Positions 1-6,418 of a stretch of 14,005 nt of DNA are shown here, piece by piece (position 1 is the first letter of the stretch; each line of letters starts with the position of its first letter). The notes under the pieces are model-generated. The model did not search any database. It was not told where the DNA came from and worked only from the letters and a program-made list of their open reading frames with translations. Location of the stretch: assembly GCA_046727955.1 (NCBI GenBank), contig JBKPDO010000277.1:1-14005 (forward strand). Direction: 5' to 3'. Source of the DNA: DASVXQ01 sp046727955. GTDB lineage: Bacteria; Actinomycetota; CALGFH01. Both the position numbers and the translations under genes were made by a program.

Positions 1-57
1 CCGCCCGGGGCGTGTCGCCTCGCGTAGGCTCCCGGGCGGCCAGCCGGCGGGGCTGGC
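1..57. repeat. Two adjacent perfect hairpins upstream of the transposase
   Basis: Positions 1-9 (CCGCCCGGG) pair perfectly with 31-39 across a 21-nt loop. Positions 39-45 (GCCAGCC) pair with 51-57 across 5 nt. The window edge cuts the region, so the first stem may be longer. They lie directly before the transposase start, where the left end of an IS630 element and its promoter would be expected. I could not match either arm to a terminal inverted repeat at the other side of the transposase gene. They may be a transcription barrier or simply GC-rich chance pairing. Confidence 0.35.
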
Positions 58-72
58 CGGTGGGGGGGAGGG

Positions 73-1230
73 ATGGTGGCACGAGGCGGCGGGCGCAGCC
101 CGTTTGCGGTGGTGCTGACCGCGTCGCAGCGGCGCTTCCTCAAGGCCCTGGTGCGCCGGCACACCGCCCAGCAGCGCCAGGTGACCAGGGCCAGGATCGT
201 GCTGCTGGCCGCCGCGGGGCTGGCCAACGCGCACATCGCCCGCAAGCTTCAGATCGCGCCGAACACCGCGGGCAAGTGGCGCAAGCGGTTTTGCCAGGAA
301 GGCTTTGCCGGCCTGGCCGACCGGAAGCGATCCGGCCGCCCGCGGGTGTTCCCCCCGGTGGTGGTCGCCTACGCCAAGGCGGTCGCCTGTGAGCTGCCCG
401 CAACTCGCGGGGTGCCGCTGTCGCGCTGGCGCCTGCCGGAGCTGCGCGAGGAGCTTTTGGCCAGCGGGCTGGTCAGCGAGGTCTCGACCACGACGCTGTG
501 GCGCTGGCTGGCCGAGGACCCGATCAAGCCGTGGCAGCACCGCTAGTGGATCTTCCCCCGCGACCCCGAGTTTGCCGCCAAGGCTGGGGTGGTCCTGGAC
601 CTGTACCAGCGGGTCTTCCAGGCAGCGGAACTCGGTGCCGACGAGTACGTCATCTCGGCCGACGAGAAGACCTCGATTCAGGCGCGCGACCGCTGCCACC
701 CGACCCTGCCACCAGCCAAGGCCCGCGTGATGCGGGTGGAGCACGAGTACGAGCGCCGGGGCGCGCTGGCCTACCTGGCGGCCTGGGACGTCCACCACGC
801 GCGCCTGTTCGGCCGCTTGGAGCCGACGACTGGGATCGACCCGTTCGGGCGGCTGGTGGAACAGGTCATGACCACCCAGCCGTACGCGTCCGCCCGGCGG
901 GTGTTCTGGGTGGTCGACAACGGCAGCTCCCATCGGGGCCAGGCGTCGGCCGACCGGCTGGAGCAGCAGTGGTGCAACCTGCGCCTGGTGCACCTGCCCA
1001 TCCACGCATCCTGCCTCAACCAGGTGGAAATCTACTTTTCAGTTATTCAGCGTAAGGTGCTCACGCCCAACGACTTCCGTGACCTGCTCGAGGTCGAGCG
1101 CCGCCTGCTTGGCTTCCAACGCCGCTACGAGCAGACCGCGGTCCCCTTCGACTGGCGCTACACCCGCGCAGACCTCGACCGGCTCTTGTGCCGCCTGAAC
1201 GAAAAGGAGCAGTTCACCCGTGCCGCATAA
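73..1230 (+). pseudogene. IS630-family transposase, interrupted by one in-frame amber codon
   Basis: This is a cut-and-paste DDE transposase of the IS630/Tc1-mariner group, which insert at TA. Residues 1-157 hold the N-terminal helix-turn-helix DNA-binding part (conserved stretch around RIVLLAAAG...AHIARKL). A TAG at 544-546 then stops translation, and the same frame continues at once with WIFPRDPEFAAKAG to a TAA at 1230. In the continuous frame the catalytic triad is intact: D197 (SADEKTSIQ), D282 (VVDNGSSH) and E319 (NQVEIYF). Total length is about 385 codons, normal for the family. A single change from TCG (Ser) to TAG would explain the break, because relatives usually have a small residue there. 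The ATG at 73 follows a GGGAGG-type ribosome site. Without suppression only a DNA-binding fragment would be made, though GTG or ATG codons after the stop (first Met at 589 as GTG) could give a catalytic fragment. Identity is secure; whether it is dead is an inference. Confidence 0.9.
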
Positions 1231-1640
1231 CCACCACGCACGAACTTCCATACGGCAGTACTTAGCGGCGCCACGGGGGAGTGGGGTGGGGCCGGCAACG
1301 AGCCGCGAAAAGCCCCGGCACATTTTCGACGCCGGGCGCTCGACAGGGAGTCTCCGATCTCCTGCCCAAAGGGCAGCCGCCAAGGGGTACGCCGCGCCCA
1401 AACCCGCTGTGCATCAGATTTCGATCTGATGCACAGGATCGGCGGAGGGCCGAGCCCAGGCCGACCCCGAGCCGGACAGACCGCAGGGCCCCGCCGGAGG
1501 GCCGCGATCCCGTGGCACCGTCCCTGGCACCCTACCGGCATTGCGGCCATTGCGATGCCTATTTCGGGTCCCAGTATTGCCGATCTGCATACGGCCTCTC
1601 ACCTGCGGTTCCACCGGGATTGCCGCGATTATCGACCGAT
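1231..1640. other. Gene-free stretch with hairpins and repeated ATTGCSG heptamers
   Basis: I see no convincing coding sequence here. Three hairpins follow the transposase: CCCGGC at 1314-1319 with 1331-1336, CTGCCC at 1362-1367 with 1371-1376, and the strong one at 1407-1436 listed separately. The second half (about 1525-1640) is less GC-rich than its surroundings and carries ATTGCGG or ATTGCCG-like heptamers at 1540, 1549, 1576 and 1619. It leads directly into the tRNA-derived attachment scar, so integrase or excisionase arm-type binding sites are a reasonable guess. The right end of the IS630 element should be in the first 50-100 bases, but I could not define it. Confidence 0.4.
1407..1436. 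repeat. Perfect 13-bp inverted repeat with TTCG loop
   Basis: The arms CTGTGCATCAGAT (1407-1419) and its exact complement (1424-1436) enclose the four-base loop TTCG. The arm is much more AT-rich than the window, so chance pairing in GC-rich DNA does not explain it. As RNA it would form a stem capped by a UUCG loop (closed by U-A rather than the extra-stable C-G). It has no T tract on either side. Possible roles are a transcription barrier behind the transposase, a transposon end recognised as a hairpin, or a dyad operator. Confidence 0.6.
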
Positions 1641-1684
1641 ATTGTAACGTCAGGTTGGGGGTTCGAGTCCCCCCGCCAGCTCCA
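1641..1684 (+). other. Attachment-site scar: 3' half of a tRNA gene, probably tRNA-Thr(UGU)
   Basis: The stretch reads as a tRNA from the anticodon loop to the CCA end. TTGTAA at 1642-1647 fits an anticodon loop with anticodon TGT (1643-1645). A short variable region follows, then a T-arm with GGGGG stem, TTCGAGT loop (1662-1668) and CCCCC stem, then acceptor strand CGCCAGC, discriminator T and encoded CCA (1681-1684). The matching 5' half (acceptor GCTGGCG, D-arm) is absent upstream, so this is not a working tRNA gene. Tyrosine integrases commonly recombine within tRNA genes and leave such 3' copies, and an integrase remnant lies about 110 bp downstream. The T-arm and acceptor reading is strong; the Thr assignment rests on the loop sequence and resemblance to known CCAGCTCCA-ending tRNA-Thr genes. 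Confidence 0.65.
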
Positions 1685-1791
1685 CAATGCCGCAGGTCAG
1701 AACGCCAAGTTCACCATGAGGGCATGCCGTCTCGTCATTCCCGCGTCATTCTTCCTCACGAGGACACGCCATCTCAGAGGGTTCACGGGCG

Positions 1792-2060
1792 ATGATCCGC
1801 AAGGGGGGACCGGCCTCCAAGTGCAGGTCTACGCTGGCCGTGACCCGCTCACTGGCCGCAAGAAGTGGGTGGGCAGGCAAGTCAGTGGCCAGACCCCCAG
1901 ACCCGCCAGTCCTGGCGCGAGGCCAGGAAGGCCGAGGGGCAGCTCCTCGAGGAGGTCGGGGCCGGCCGGCACAAGAGCGCCCGCAAGATGACCATACGCG
2001 AGCTCCTGCTGGACGAGTGGCTGCCCTGGCGCAAGACCAACGGCAAGGGGATCGGGTCGG
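1792..2060 (+). pseudogene. Phage/ICE-type tyrosine integrase, N-terminal remnant with frameshifts
   Basis: Only the N-terminal part of an actinobacterial integrase can be followed, in three successive frames. It starts MIRKGGPAS at 1792. It then shifts near 1820 to VQVYAGRDPLTGRKKWVG, the AP2-like arm-binding domain that recognises att arm sites. It shifts again between about 1895 and 1915 to a stretch running from REARKAEGQLLEEVG to MTIRELLLDEWLPWRKTN, the start of the core-binding domain. Homology ends abruptly near 2060 and the catalytic domain (RHRY residues) is missing. The position just inside a tRNA-derived att scar is where an integrated element carries its integrase. It cannot make an active recombinase as read. 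The family call is firm, and exact break points are good to about 10 bases. Confidence 0.7.
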
Positions 2061-2068
2061 GCCGGTGG

Positions 2069-2340
2069 TCAGCCTGGTGGGCTGTTGTCGTCTTCCCAGG
2101 GCCGCAGGGGCTTGGCTGTGAGCGGGATGAAGCCGGCAGCGAGCTGCTGCTCCTGCGACAGCTGACGGTGGGCGAGGACCCGCATCCTGACCACCTGCGG
2201 GATGCGGCGCCGCAGTGGCGCCACGATGATGCCGCCCGGGTGGACCTGCTCGGTCCAGGCAGCCGGGACCGCGTGCGGTGCTTGGACCCAGGCCACCAGC
2301 CGGTCGTAGGGGGCGCCGGGCGGGTATCCCAGTCGGCCGA
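2069..2340 (-). pseudogene. C-terminal remnant of a PCMT-like SAM methyltransferase
   Basis: On the minus strand about 90 codons read LGYPPGAPYDRLVAW, then VPAAWTEQVHPGGIIVAPL, VVRMRV, AAGFIPL and a stop at 2069. This order of motifs (YDR-(I/L)-(I/V)-A, P.AW.EQ..PGG.IV.PL, GF.PL) is that of the C-terminal half of protein-L-isoaspartate O-methyltransferase-like enzymes, including the versions linked to actinobacterial peptide modification. Upstream of 2340 in the same frame the SAM-binding glycine motif is not recognisable, so the gene is truncated or frameshifted. It begins exactly where the integrase remnant on the other strand stops, marking a recombination junction near 2062. The plus-strand reading frame over the same bases lacks recognisable motifs. 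Confidence 0.45.
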
Positions 2341-2540
2341 GCGGGAACGCGGGTTCCTCAGCCTGGCGATCACCGGCGCGCCTGACGGCGGCCAGCCTGA
2401 TGGCGACGACCTCGCGGACGGCCTTGCAGGGCGCCGCGCCGTGACGGTGACCCGGTACCTGCTTGGGTTCCTTGCCGCGCCGGTCCCGCCACCGCTGTTC
2501 GCGCACACTGCGGCCCTCCACGATGTGTCGCCGGTCCGGA

Positions 2541-2683
2541 TGCCGTGGCGGCAGGCCGGTGCGCTGCTGCACTTCAACGAGCTGACCGGCGCGATGGAGG
2601 CCACCACCGAGGAACTCGCCGAGCTGCGCGCCCAGCTCGACCGCACGATCGCAGCCGCCACCGAGGCCGAGGGTTGGTCGTAG
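2541..2683 (+). pseudogene. Short coiled-coil fragment, unrecognised protein
   Basis: An ATG at 2541 opens 47 codons starting MPWRQAGALLHFNELTG. They continue into a charged, heptad-like helix (TTEELAELRAQLDRTIAAA) and stop TAG at 2683. The same frame is open further upstream but without recognisable motifs. The helix looks like a coiled-coil tail of a larger protein. I do not recognise the family. Given the surrounding debris it is more likely a C-terminal remnant than a complete gene. Confidence 0.25.
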
Positions 2684-2742
2684 ATGGGCCGCCGCCTGCC
2701 CGACAGGTGACCCGCTCGGAGCCGGCCCGAGGGCCGCTGCAG

Positions 2743-2862
2743 CTGCATCACCTCGACCGCAAGACCGAGATCGCCTGCTGCCGGTGCGGCCACCAGAGCC
2801 AGACCCGGGTTGCGGCGGTGGTCGACGGCGACTGGAGCAAGCTGGTCGACCGCGGGTTGTGA
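2743..2862 (+). pseudogene. Half zinc-ribbon-like fragment, unrecognised protein
   Basis: A 39-codon stretch contains a cysteine knuckle (ACCRCGHQSQ) followed by TRVAAVVDGDWSKLV and ends with a TGA at 2862. In a zinc ribbon a second CxxC would be expected soon after; here the stop comes first, so the domain looks cut. No good start codon or ribosome site is visible. Function unknown; coding status uncertain. Confidence 0.25.
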
Positions 2863-3012
2863 TGTGTCAGAAAGTTGTCAGCGCTGTGCGGCAGAAAGGC
2901 GTCAATGGGATGCTACCTTTGCGCACTCGCGACAGTCGCACCGCACTGCTGAGGGAATGAGGATCAGGGGGTCGAGAATCGGCGGGTCCGACGGTGAGCC
3001 CACACGCGACGG
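2863..3012. other. Short gene-free spacer with an imperfect direct repeat
   Basis: No gene is visible. Two related 15-mers occur 24 bases apart: TCAGAAAGTTGTCAG (2867-2881) and GCAGAAAGGCGTCAA (2891-2905), 11 of 15 identical. A -10-like TACCTT lies at 2914-2919. A 7-bp stem, CCACACG at 3000-3006 with 3017-3023, overlaps the stop codon of the minus-strand permease and may help terminate that operon, though it has no T tract. Confidence 0.3.
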
Positions 3013-4620
3013 TCACCGTGTGGCGTGCCGGGCCGCGCTGACGGTGAACGTGATCGCGAGCACGGCGAGCGAGACCCCGGCTGTGAGCAGGGGGGATGGC
3101 CCTGCCGGGCGGCCGTCGACGAGGACCGTGCCCATGTAGTCGGCGGCGGCGACCTGGTTGACCGCGGCGTACCACAGGATGACGTAGAGGGCCTGGAACA
3201 TGCGGTGGGTGCGGCTGGCGGTGCCGAGCATGAGCGCGAGCGAGGGGATGAACAGGGCGCCGGCGATCCATGCGGCGATGCGGGGGCTGTCGGCTGCGGC
3301 GGCCATCCGCAGCAGGGGTCCCAGCCCGGTCACGGCCGTGAGCGCCAGCCCAGCCGCCCATTCGGCCGCCAGCTGCCGATAGGCGCCGGGGTAGGCGCCG
3401 AGCAGGGTGTCCAGCCCGTTCTCGCGGCGCTGGGTGCCCAGCCGTGACCAGATCAGGACCGGCCAGATCCAGGCCGCCGACAGCAGCAGCGCGGTGGTGG
3501 CGCCGGCGGGTTTGACGAGGCTGGCGGGGACGGCGAGGCTGGCGGCGTTCAGCGCGGCGGCAACGAGCCACCACCAACGGGAGGTGCCCTGCACCAGGAT
3601 GCGAGCTTCACCGGCCAGCAGCCGCCCGAAAGCACGTCCCGGGCGGGCTTCGACCGGCGACAGCGGCTTGTAAGCAAGTGATGGCGTTGAGGCGACCGCC
3701 TGGTCCGCGGCAGGCACGGCGGCTGGTGCGGGAACAGGCGTCTGGTCGCCATCCGGGACGGCGGCACGTTGCGCGCGGACGCGGGCGGGGTCGAACCGGG
3801 CGAACCATACCGCTGGCAGGGCCGCCAGGCAGGCCGCGGCCAGGATCAGCACCAGCCGCGCGGCGACGAACCCGCCCGCCGGGTGCAGCCCGTGCCAGGT
3901 GAATGTGTGCAGCGGGTGGTCGACTTTGGTGAAGCCCAGGCTGAACTCGGCTGGGTGCAGGTGCTGGGCGGCCATGGCCTGGCGCATCGACGCCGCTACG
4001 GTGCCCAGCCCGCCCAGCGGCACGCCCTGACCGGCGATCGCGGTGATCATCCACACGAAGAACCAGGCGATGTTGCCCAGGCCGGCCCGCAGCACCGGGA
4101 TGGTCTCGAACAGCACCGCGGCGGCGGCAGTCAGCGCCAGCACCGGCAGCGTGAGCAACACGAACGGCAGCAGTAGCGCGCCCGGGTCGACGGCGGTGGA
4201 CTCGCCGCGCGCCAGCTGGAGAGCCAGCGCCGTCACCGCCAGCACACCCGCCATCGAGGCCAGGACCAGCAGGTTGCTCCAGAACTTGCCAGCCAGGTAC
4301 CCGGTGCTGCGCAGCGGGGTGGCGGCGAGGATCTGGCCGACGCCGGTCTGCTGGTCGCGGGCGATCGCGCCGCGGACGACGTAGAACCCGCCGAGCATCA
4401 GCCACAGCGCCCCGGCCAGCGCGGTCGTGGTTCCCACGTAGGCGCTGTTGTAGATGCCCCGGTACCCCCCTGCGTTCATGATCACATACAGTGATGAGGC
4501 CGGAGGTAGCGCCAGGTAGCCCAGGGCGACCGCGGCGGCCAGCGTGACCAGGTACGCGGGCCGGCGCGTGCGTTCCCGGAAATCCGCGACCGCCAACGCG
4601 CTGAGCACCCGGACCCTCAT
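3013..4620 (-). CDS. ABC-2-type exporter permease, 535 aa
   Basis: This is the membrane subunit of an ABC exporter, partner of the ATPase encoded immediately upstream. It is a double-length protein. The first half (about residues 1-275) has some six hydrophobic segments after a basic N-terminus, with the exporter-typical cytosolic stretch ARDQQTGVGQILAATPL (about residues 88-104) where the ATPase coupling helix lies. A hydrophilic, Ala/Pro-rich linker (about 275-330) joins a second hydrophobic half with a similar RRENGLDTLLGAYP stretch. Fusion of two permease halves is common in this family, so one polypeptide may act alone with two ATPases. Its ATG overlaps the ATPase stop as ATGA (4617-4620), indicating translational coupling. 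The substrate is unknown. Possibilities are antimicrobial peptides or lipid-like compounds, judged only from the linked two-component system. Confidence 0.85.
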   Translation of the reverse strand: MRVRVLSALAVADFRERTRRPAYLVTLAAAVALGYLALPPASSLYVIMNAGGYRGIYNSAYVGTTTALAGALWLMLGGFYVVRGAIARDQQTGVGQILAATPLRSTGYLAGKFWSNLLVLASMAGVLAVTALALQLARGESTAVDPGALLLPFVLLTLPVLALTAAAAVLFETIPVLRAGLGNIAWFFVWMITAIAGQGVPLGGLGTVAASMRQAMAAQHLHPAEFSLGFTKVDHPLHTFTWHGLHPAGGFVAARLVLILAAACLAALPAVWFARFDPARVRAQRAAVPDGDQTPVPAPAAVPAADQAVASTPSLAYKPLSPVEARPGRAFGRLLAGEARILVQGTSRWWWLVAAALNAASLAVPASLVKPAGATTALLLSAAWIWPVLIWSRLGTQRRENGLDTLLGAYPGAYRQLAAEWAAGLALTAVTGLGPLLRMAAAADSPRIAAWIAGALFIPSLALMLGTASRTHRMFQALYVILWYAAVNQVAAADYMGTVLVDGRPAGPSPLLTAGVSLAVLAITFTVSAARHATR

Positions 4621-5522
4621 TGCCGCGCCTCTGCGGTCTCACCCGCGGCCGGCCCGCGGGACCCGTGGATGATCATGAGGTAGGCGTCCTCCAAGTCCGG
4701 CTGCGCCGGCACTGCTTCGGCACCCGGCGGCGCCGGCGCCAGCAGGCGGACACGCACCCCCGCCGAGGTGCGGACCATCCGGCTGACCCGGTGCCGTTCC
4801 CGGAGCTGGGCAAGCGCGCCGGAAGGGACCGTCATCTCCCACACACGGCCCTGGGCCTGGCGCAGCAGGTCCTCCGGGCTGCCGCGGATCTGCAACCTGC
4901 CGTTGTTCATGATCGCGATGTCGGAGGCCATCGACTCGACGTCGGAGACGATGTGCGTGGACAGCAGCACCACGCGGTCGCCGGCCAGGTCGCCGAGCAG
5001 GTTCCGGAACGCCACCCGCTGCTCCGGGTCCAGGCCCGCGGTGGGCTCGTCGACGATGAGCACCCGCGGGTCGGTCAGCAGGGCCTGGGCGATCCCGACC
5101 CGGCGCAGCATCCCGCCGGAGTAGTTGCCCAGCGGGCGCCTGCCCGCGCCGGCCAAGTCCAGCAGCTCGAGCAGCTCGCCGATCCGGGTCCGCGCCACCC
5201 TGGCCGGCATACCCTTGACGGCGGCGAGGTAGGACAGGAACTCACGCGCGCTCAGGTGCGGGTAGACGCCGAAGTCCTGCGGCAGGTAGCCGAGGTTGCG
5301 GCGGAGCAGGTTGGGCCTGGCCACGGCATCAGCGCCGTCGAACAGCACCTGCCCGCTGGTCGGGCGGGTCACCGTCGCGGCGATCCGCAGCAGCGATGAC
5401 TTGCCCGCGCCGTTGGGACCGAGCAGGCCGACAAGCCCCGGCCCGAGCCGCATCGTCACGCCGTCGACGCCCCGCGTGCCGCCCTTGTAGACCTTGGCGG
5501 CATCCACGAATTCCAGCAGCAT
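4617..5522 (-). CDS. ABC transporter ATP-binding protein, 301 aa
   Basis: This is the nucleotide-binding subunit that powers the adjacent exporter permease. All ATPase motifs are present: Walker A GPNGAGKS (residues 35-42), Q-loop Gln82, signature YSGGM (134-138, a common variant of LSGGQ), Walker B VLIVDEP (154-160), D-loop AGLD (162-165) and switch His190. The C-terminal 80 residues form the variable domain usual for drug or antimicrobial-peptide exporters of this subfamily (DrrA/BcrA-like). I chose the ATG at 5522 because AGGAAGG stands 8 bases before it and the fold begins right there (LLEFVDAAKVYKGG). The open frame extends 29 codons upstream to a GTG at 5609, but that part does not resemble the family. 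The stop overlaps the permease start by 4 bases. It follows the membrane-protein gene after a 126-bp gap with a hairpin. Confidence 0.92.
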   Translation of the reverse strand: MLLEFVDAAKVYKGGTRGVDGVTMRLGPGLVGLLGPNGAGKSSLLRIAATVTRPTSGQVLFDGADAVARPNLLRRNLGYLPQDFGVYPHLSAREFLSYLAAVKGMPARVARTRIGELLELLDLAGAGRRPLGNYSGGMLRRVGIAQALLTDPRVLIVDEPTAGLDPEQRVAFRNLLGDLAGDRVVLLSTHIVSDVESMASDIAIMNNGRLQIRGSPEDLLRQAQGRVWEMTVPSGALAQLRERHRVSRMVRTSAGVRVRLLAPAPPGAEAVPAQPDLEDAYLMIIHGSRGPAAGETAEARQ

Positions 5523-5616
5523 CGCTAATGCCTTCCTGTATTGCCCGCGCTCGATCCGGCCTGCCAGCGGCTTCGCATACCGCCGCGCCCGAACGAGCGG
5601 AAGGAACACCTCCCTG

Positions 5617-5638
5617 CCGGCGGCTCCACCGCCGCCGG
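5617..5638. terminator. Hairpin between membrane protein and ABC ATPase genes
   Basis: CCGGCGGC (5617-5624) pairs with GCCGCCGG (5631-5638) over a 6-nt loop, 10 bases past the stop of the minus-strand membrane protein. There is no T run after it. In an actinomycete it could attenuate transcription from the first gene into the ABC pair, stabilise the 3' end, or mean that the ABC genes have their own promoter in the following 90 bases. Confidence 0.4.
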
Positions 5639-5648
5639 ACTTGCCGGA

Positions 5649-6191
5649 CTAGTCCAGCCGGTCGCGGCCAGCCGCCACGGCCTCACGTGTGGGCTCGCGT
5701 ATCCGGCGACGCAGCCAGAACGCGCTCAGCAACCCGAGCACTACGCCGGCGATCGTCAGCCAGGCGCCCTCGCGCAGGTCCGACCAGGGCAGGTTCGCCG
5801 GGTTGAGGTAGTGCCCATTCGGCAGGTTCGGCGTGTTGTAGTGGTGTACGGTCAGCCCGATCCACATCCCCGCCGCCGCGAGCACCAGCAGCGCCGCAAG
5901 CACGGTCAGTGTCCGCAGGCCGGTCAGCGCGGCGATCGCCATCAGCACGCCGAGCACGAGCACCACGAAGCCGACCGATTTCCAGAACGGGTTCCCGTTC
6001 GCGAACGAATAGACCAGCATGTTCGAGAACGACGTGTGGTCCATCCCCGTCCTGGGGCGTGCGCCGCGTGCGCTCACCCACGTCAGGAGGCTGCCGACCG
6101 CGGTCGCCACGCCACAAAGGGCGGTGAACGTTGCCACCGGGAGCCGGATTCGTGTCCGGGCGCTCTTGACGAGTGTCCGACGTAGTTTCAC
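5649..6191 (-). CDS. Four-TM membrane protein of unknown function, 180 aa
   Basis: This is the first gene of the exporter operon. After a strongly basic N-terminus (KLRRTLVKSARTRIR) there are four predicted membrane helices at about residues 18-39, 72-90, 92-113 and 143-160, and a basic cytosolic tail. The loop between helices 1 and 2 (HTSFSNMLVYSFANGNPFWKS) and the loop between helices 3 and 4 (HHYNTPNLPNGHYLNP) would face outside. I place the start at the GTG at 6191 because GGAAGGA lies 8 bases upstream; the frame stays open 56 codons further, but that part has no membrane-protein character. The layout fits small membrane proteins found with two-component-controlled exporters, where they can sense or accompany the transporter. 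That role is inference; I do not recognise the family. Confidence 0.75.
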   Translation of the reverse strand: MKLRRTLVKSARTRIRLPVATFTALCGVATAVGSLLTWVSARGARPRTGMDHTSFSNMLVYSFANGNPFWKSVGFVVLVLGVLMAIAALTGLRTLTVLAALLVLAAAGMWIGLTVHHYNTPNLPNGHYLNPANLPWSDLREGAWLTIAGVVLGLLSAFWLRRRIREPTREAVAAGRDRLD

Positions 6192-6287
6192 GTTAATCGT
6201 CCTTCCAGCGTCAACGACCGCCGTGGCCTGGCAAGTCCAGGCCGGAATCTGCGCCCCGGCGGACGTTGGTTCGGATGGTGCGACTGC

Positions 6288-6300
6288 GTTATCAGGTAAC
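6288..6300. promoter_or_regulatory. Dyad GTTA-N5-TAAC in the divergent intergenic region
   Basis: GTTATCAGGTAAC is a small inverted repeat placed between the divergent exporter operon (start 6191) and the kinase gene (start near 6419). The region is notably less GC-rich than the genes. On the minus strand its TGATAA half could also serve as a -10 box for the exporter operon. It is a candidate binding site for the neighbouring NarL-type regulator, whose relatives bind short dyads, but nothing in the sequence proves this. Confidence 0.25.
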
Positions 6301-6383
6301 CCTCCGGCCGGCGGAGCGTCACTACGCCCAGGCACCGGAATTCGGGTAGGGCTGGGCATACCTAGTGGCTACCGGCAGCCTCA

Positions 6384-6412
6384 TCGACCCTGCCCGGAGC
6401 GCGGGCTACCGT
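6384..6412 (+). promoter_or_regulatory. Promoter for the kinase/regulator pair, probably leaderless
   Basis: TCGACC (6384-6389) and TACCGT (6407-6412) are separated by 17 bases, a good fit to the housekeeping actinobacterial promoter with the TANNNT -10 box. The ATG at 6419 begins 6 bases after the -10 box, where transcription itself should start. This is the classic arrangement of a leaderless transcript and explains why no ribosome site stands at proper distance from any start here. Confidence 0.45.
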
Positions 6413-6418
6413 ATGAGC

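Noticed and set aside
1..1300. Defined terminal inverted repeats of the IS630 element
   Set aside because: I compared the bases before 73 with those after 1230 and saw no convincing matching inverted pair, so no IS boundaries are claimed.
1865..2683. Plus-strand open frame of 272 codons as one gene
   Set aside because: Its first 60 codons are integrase sequence and its last 45 a coiled coil. The middle is the complement of the PCMT-like tail and has no motifs, so it is a chance run-through of fragments.
1882..2793. Long minus-strand open frame of 303 codons
   Set aside because: It is low-complexity Arg/Ser/Pro-rich sequence with no motifs. The PCMT-like motifs lie in another minus frame, so this is a GC-rich shadow.
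3608..4642. Minus-strand 344-codon frame over the permease
   Set aside because: Arg/Pro/Gly-rich out-of-frame reading of the permease, which has clear membrane segments in its own frame.
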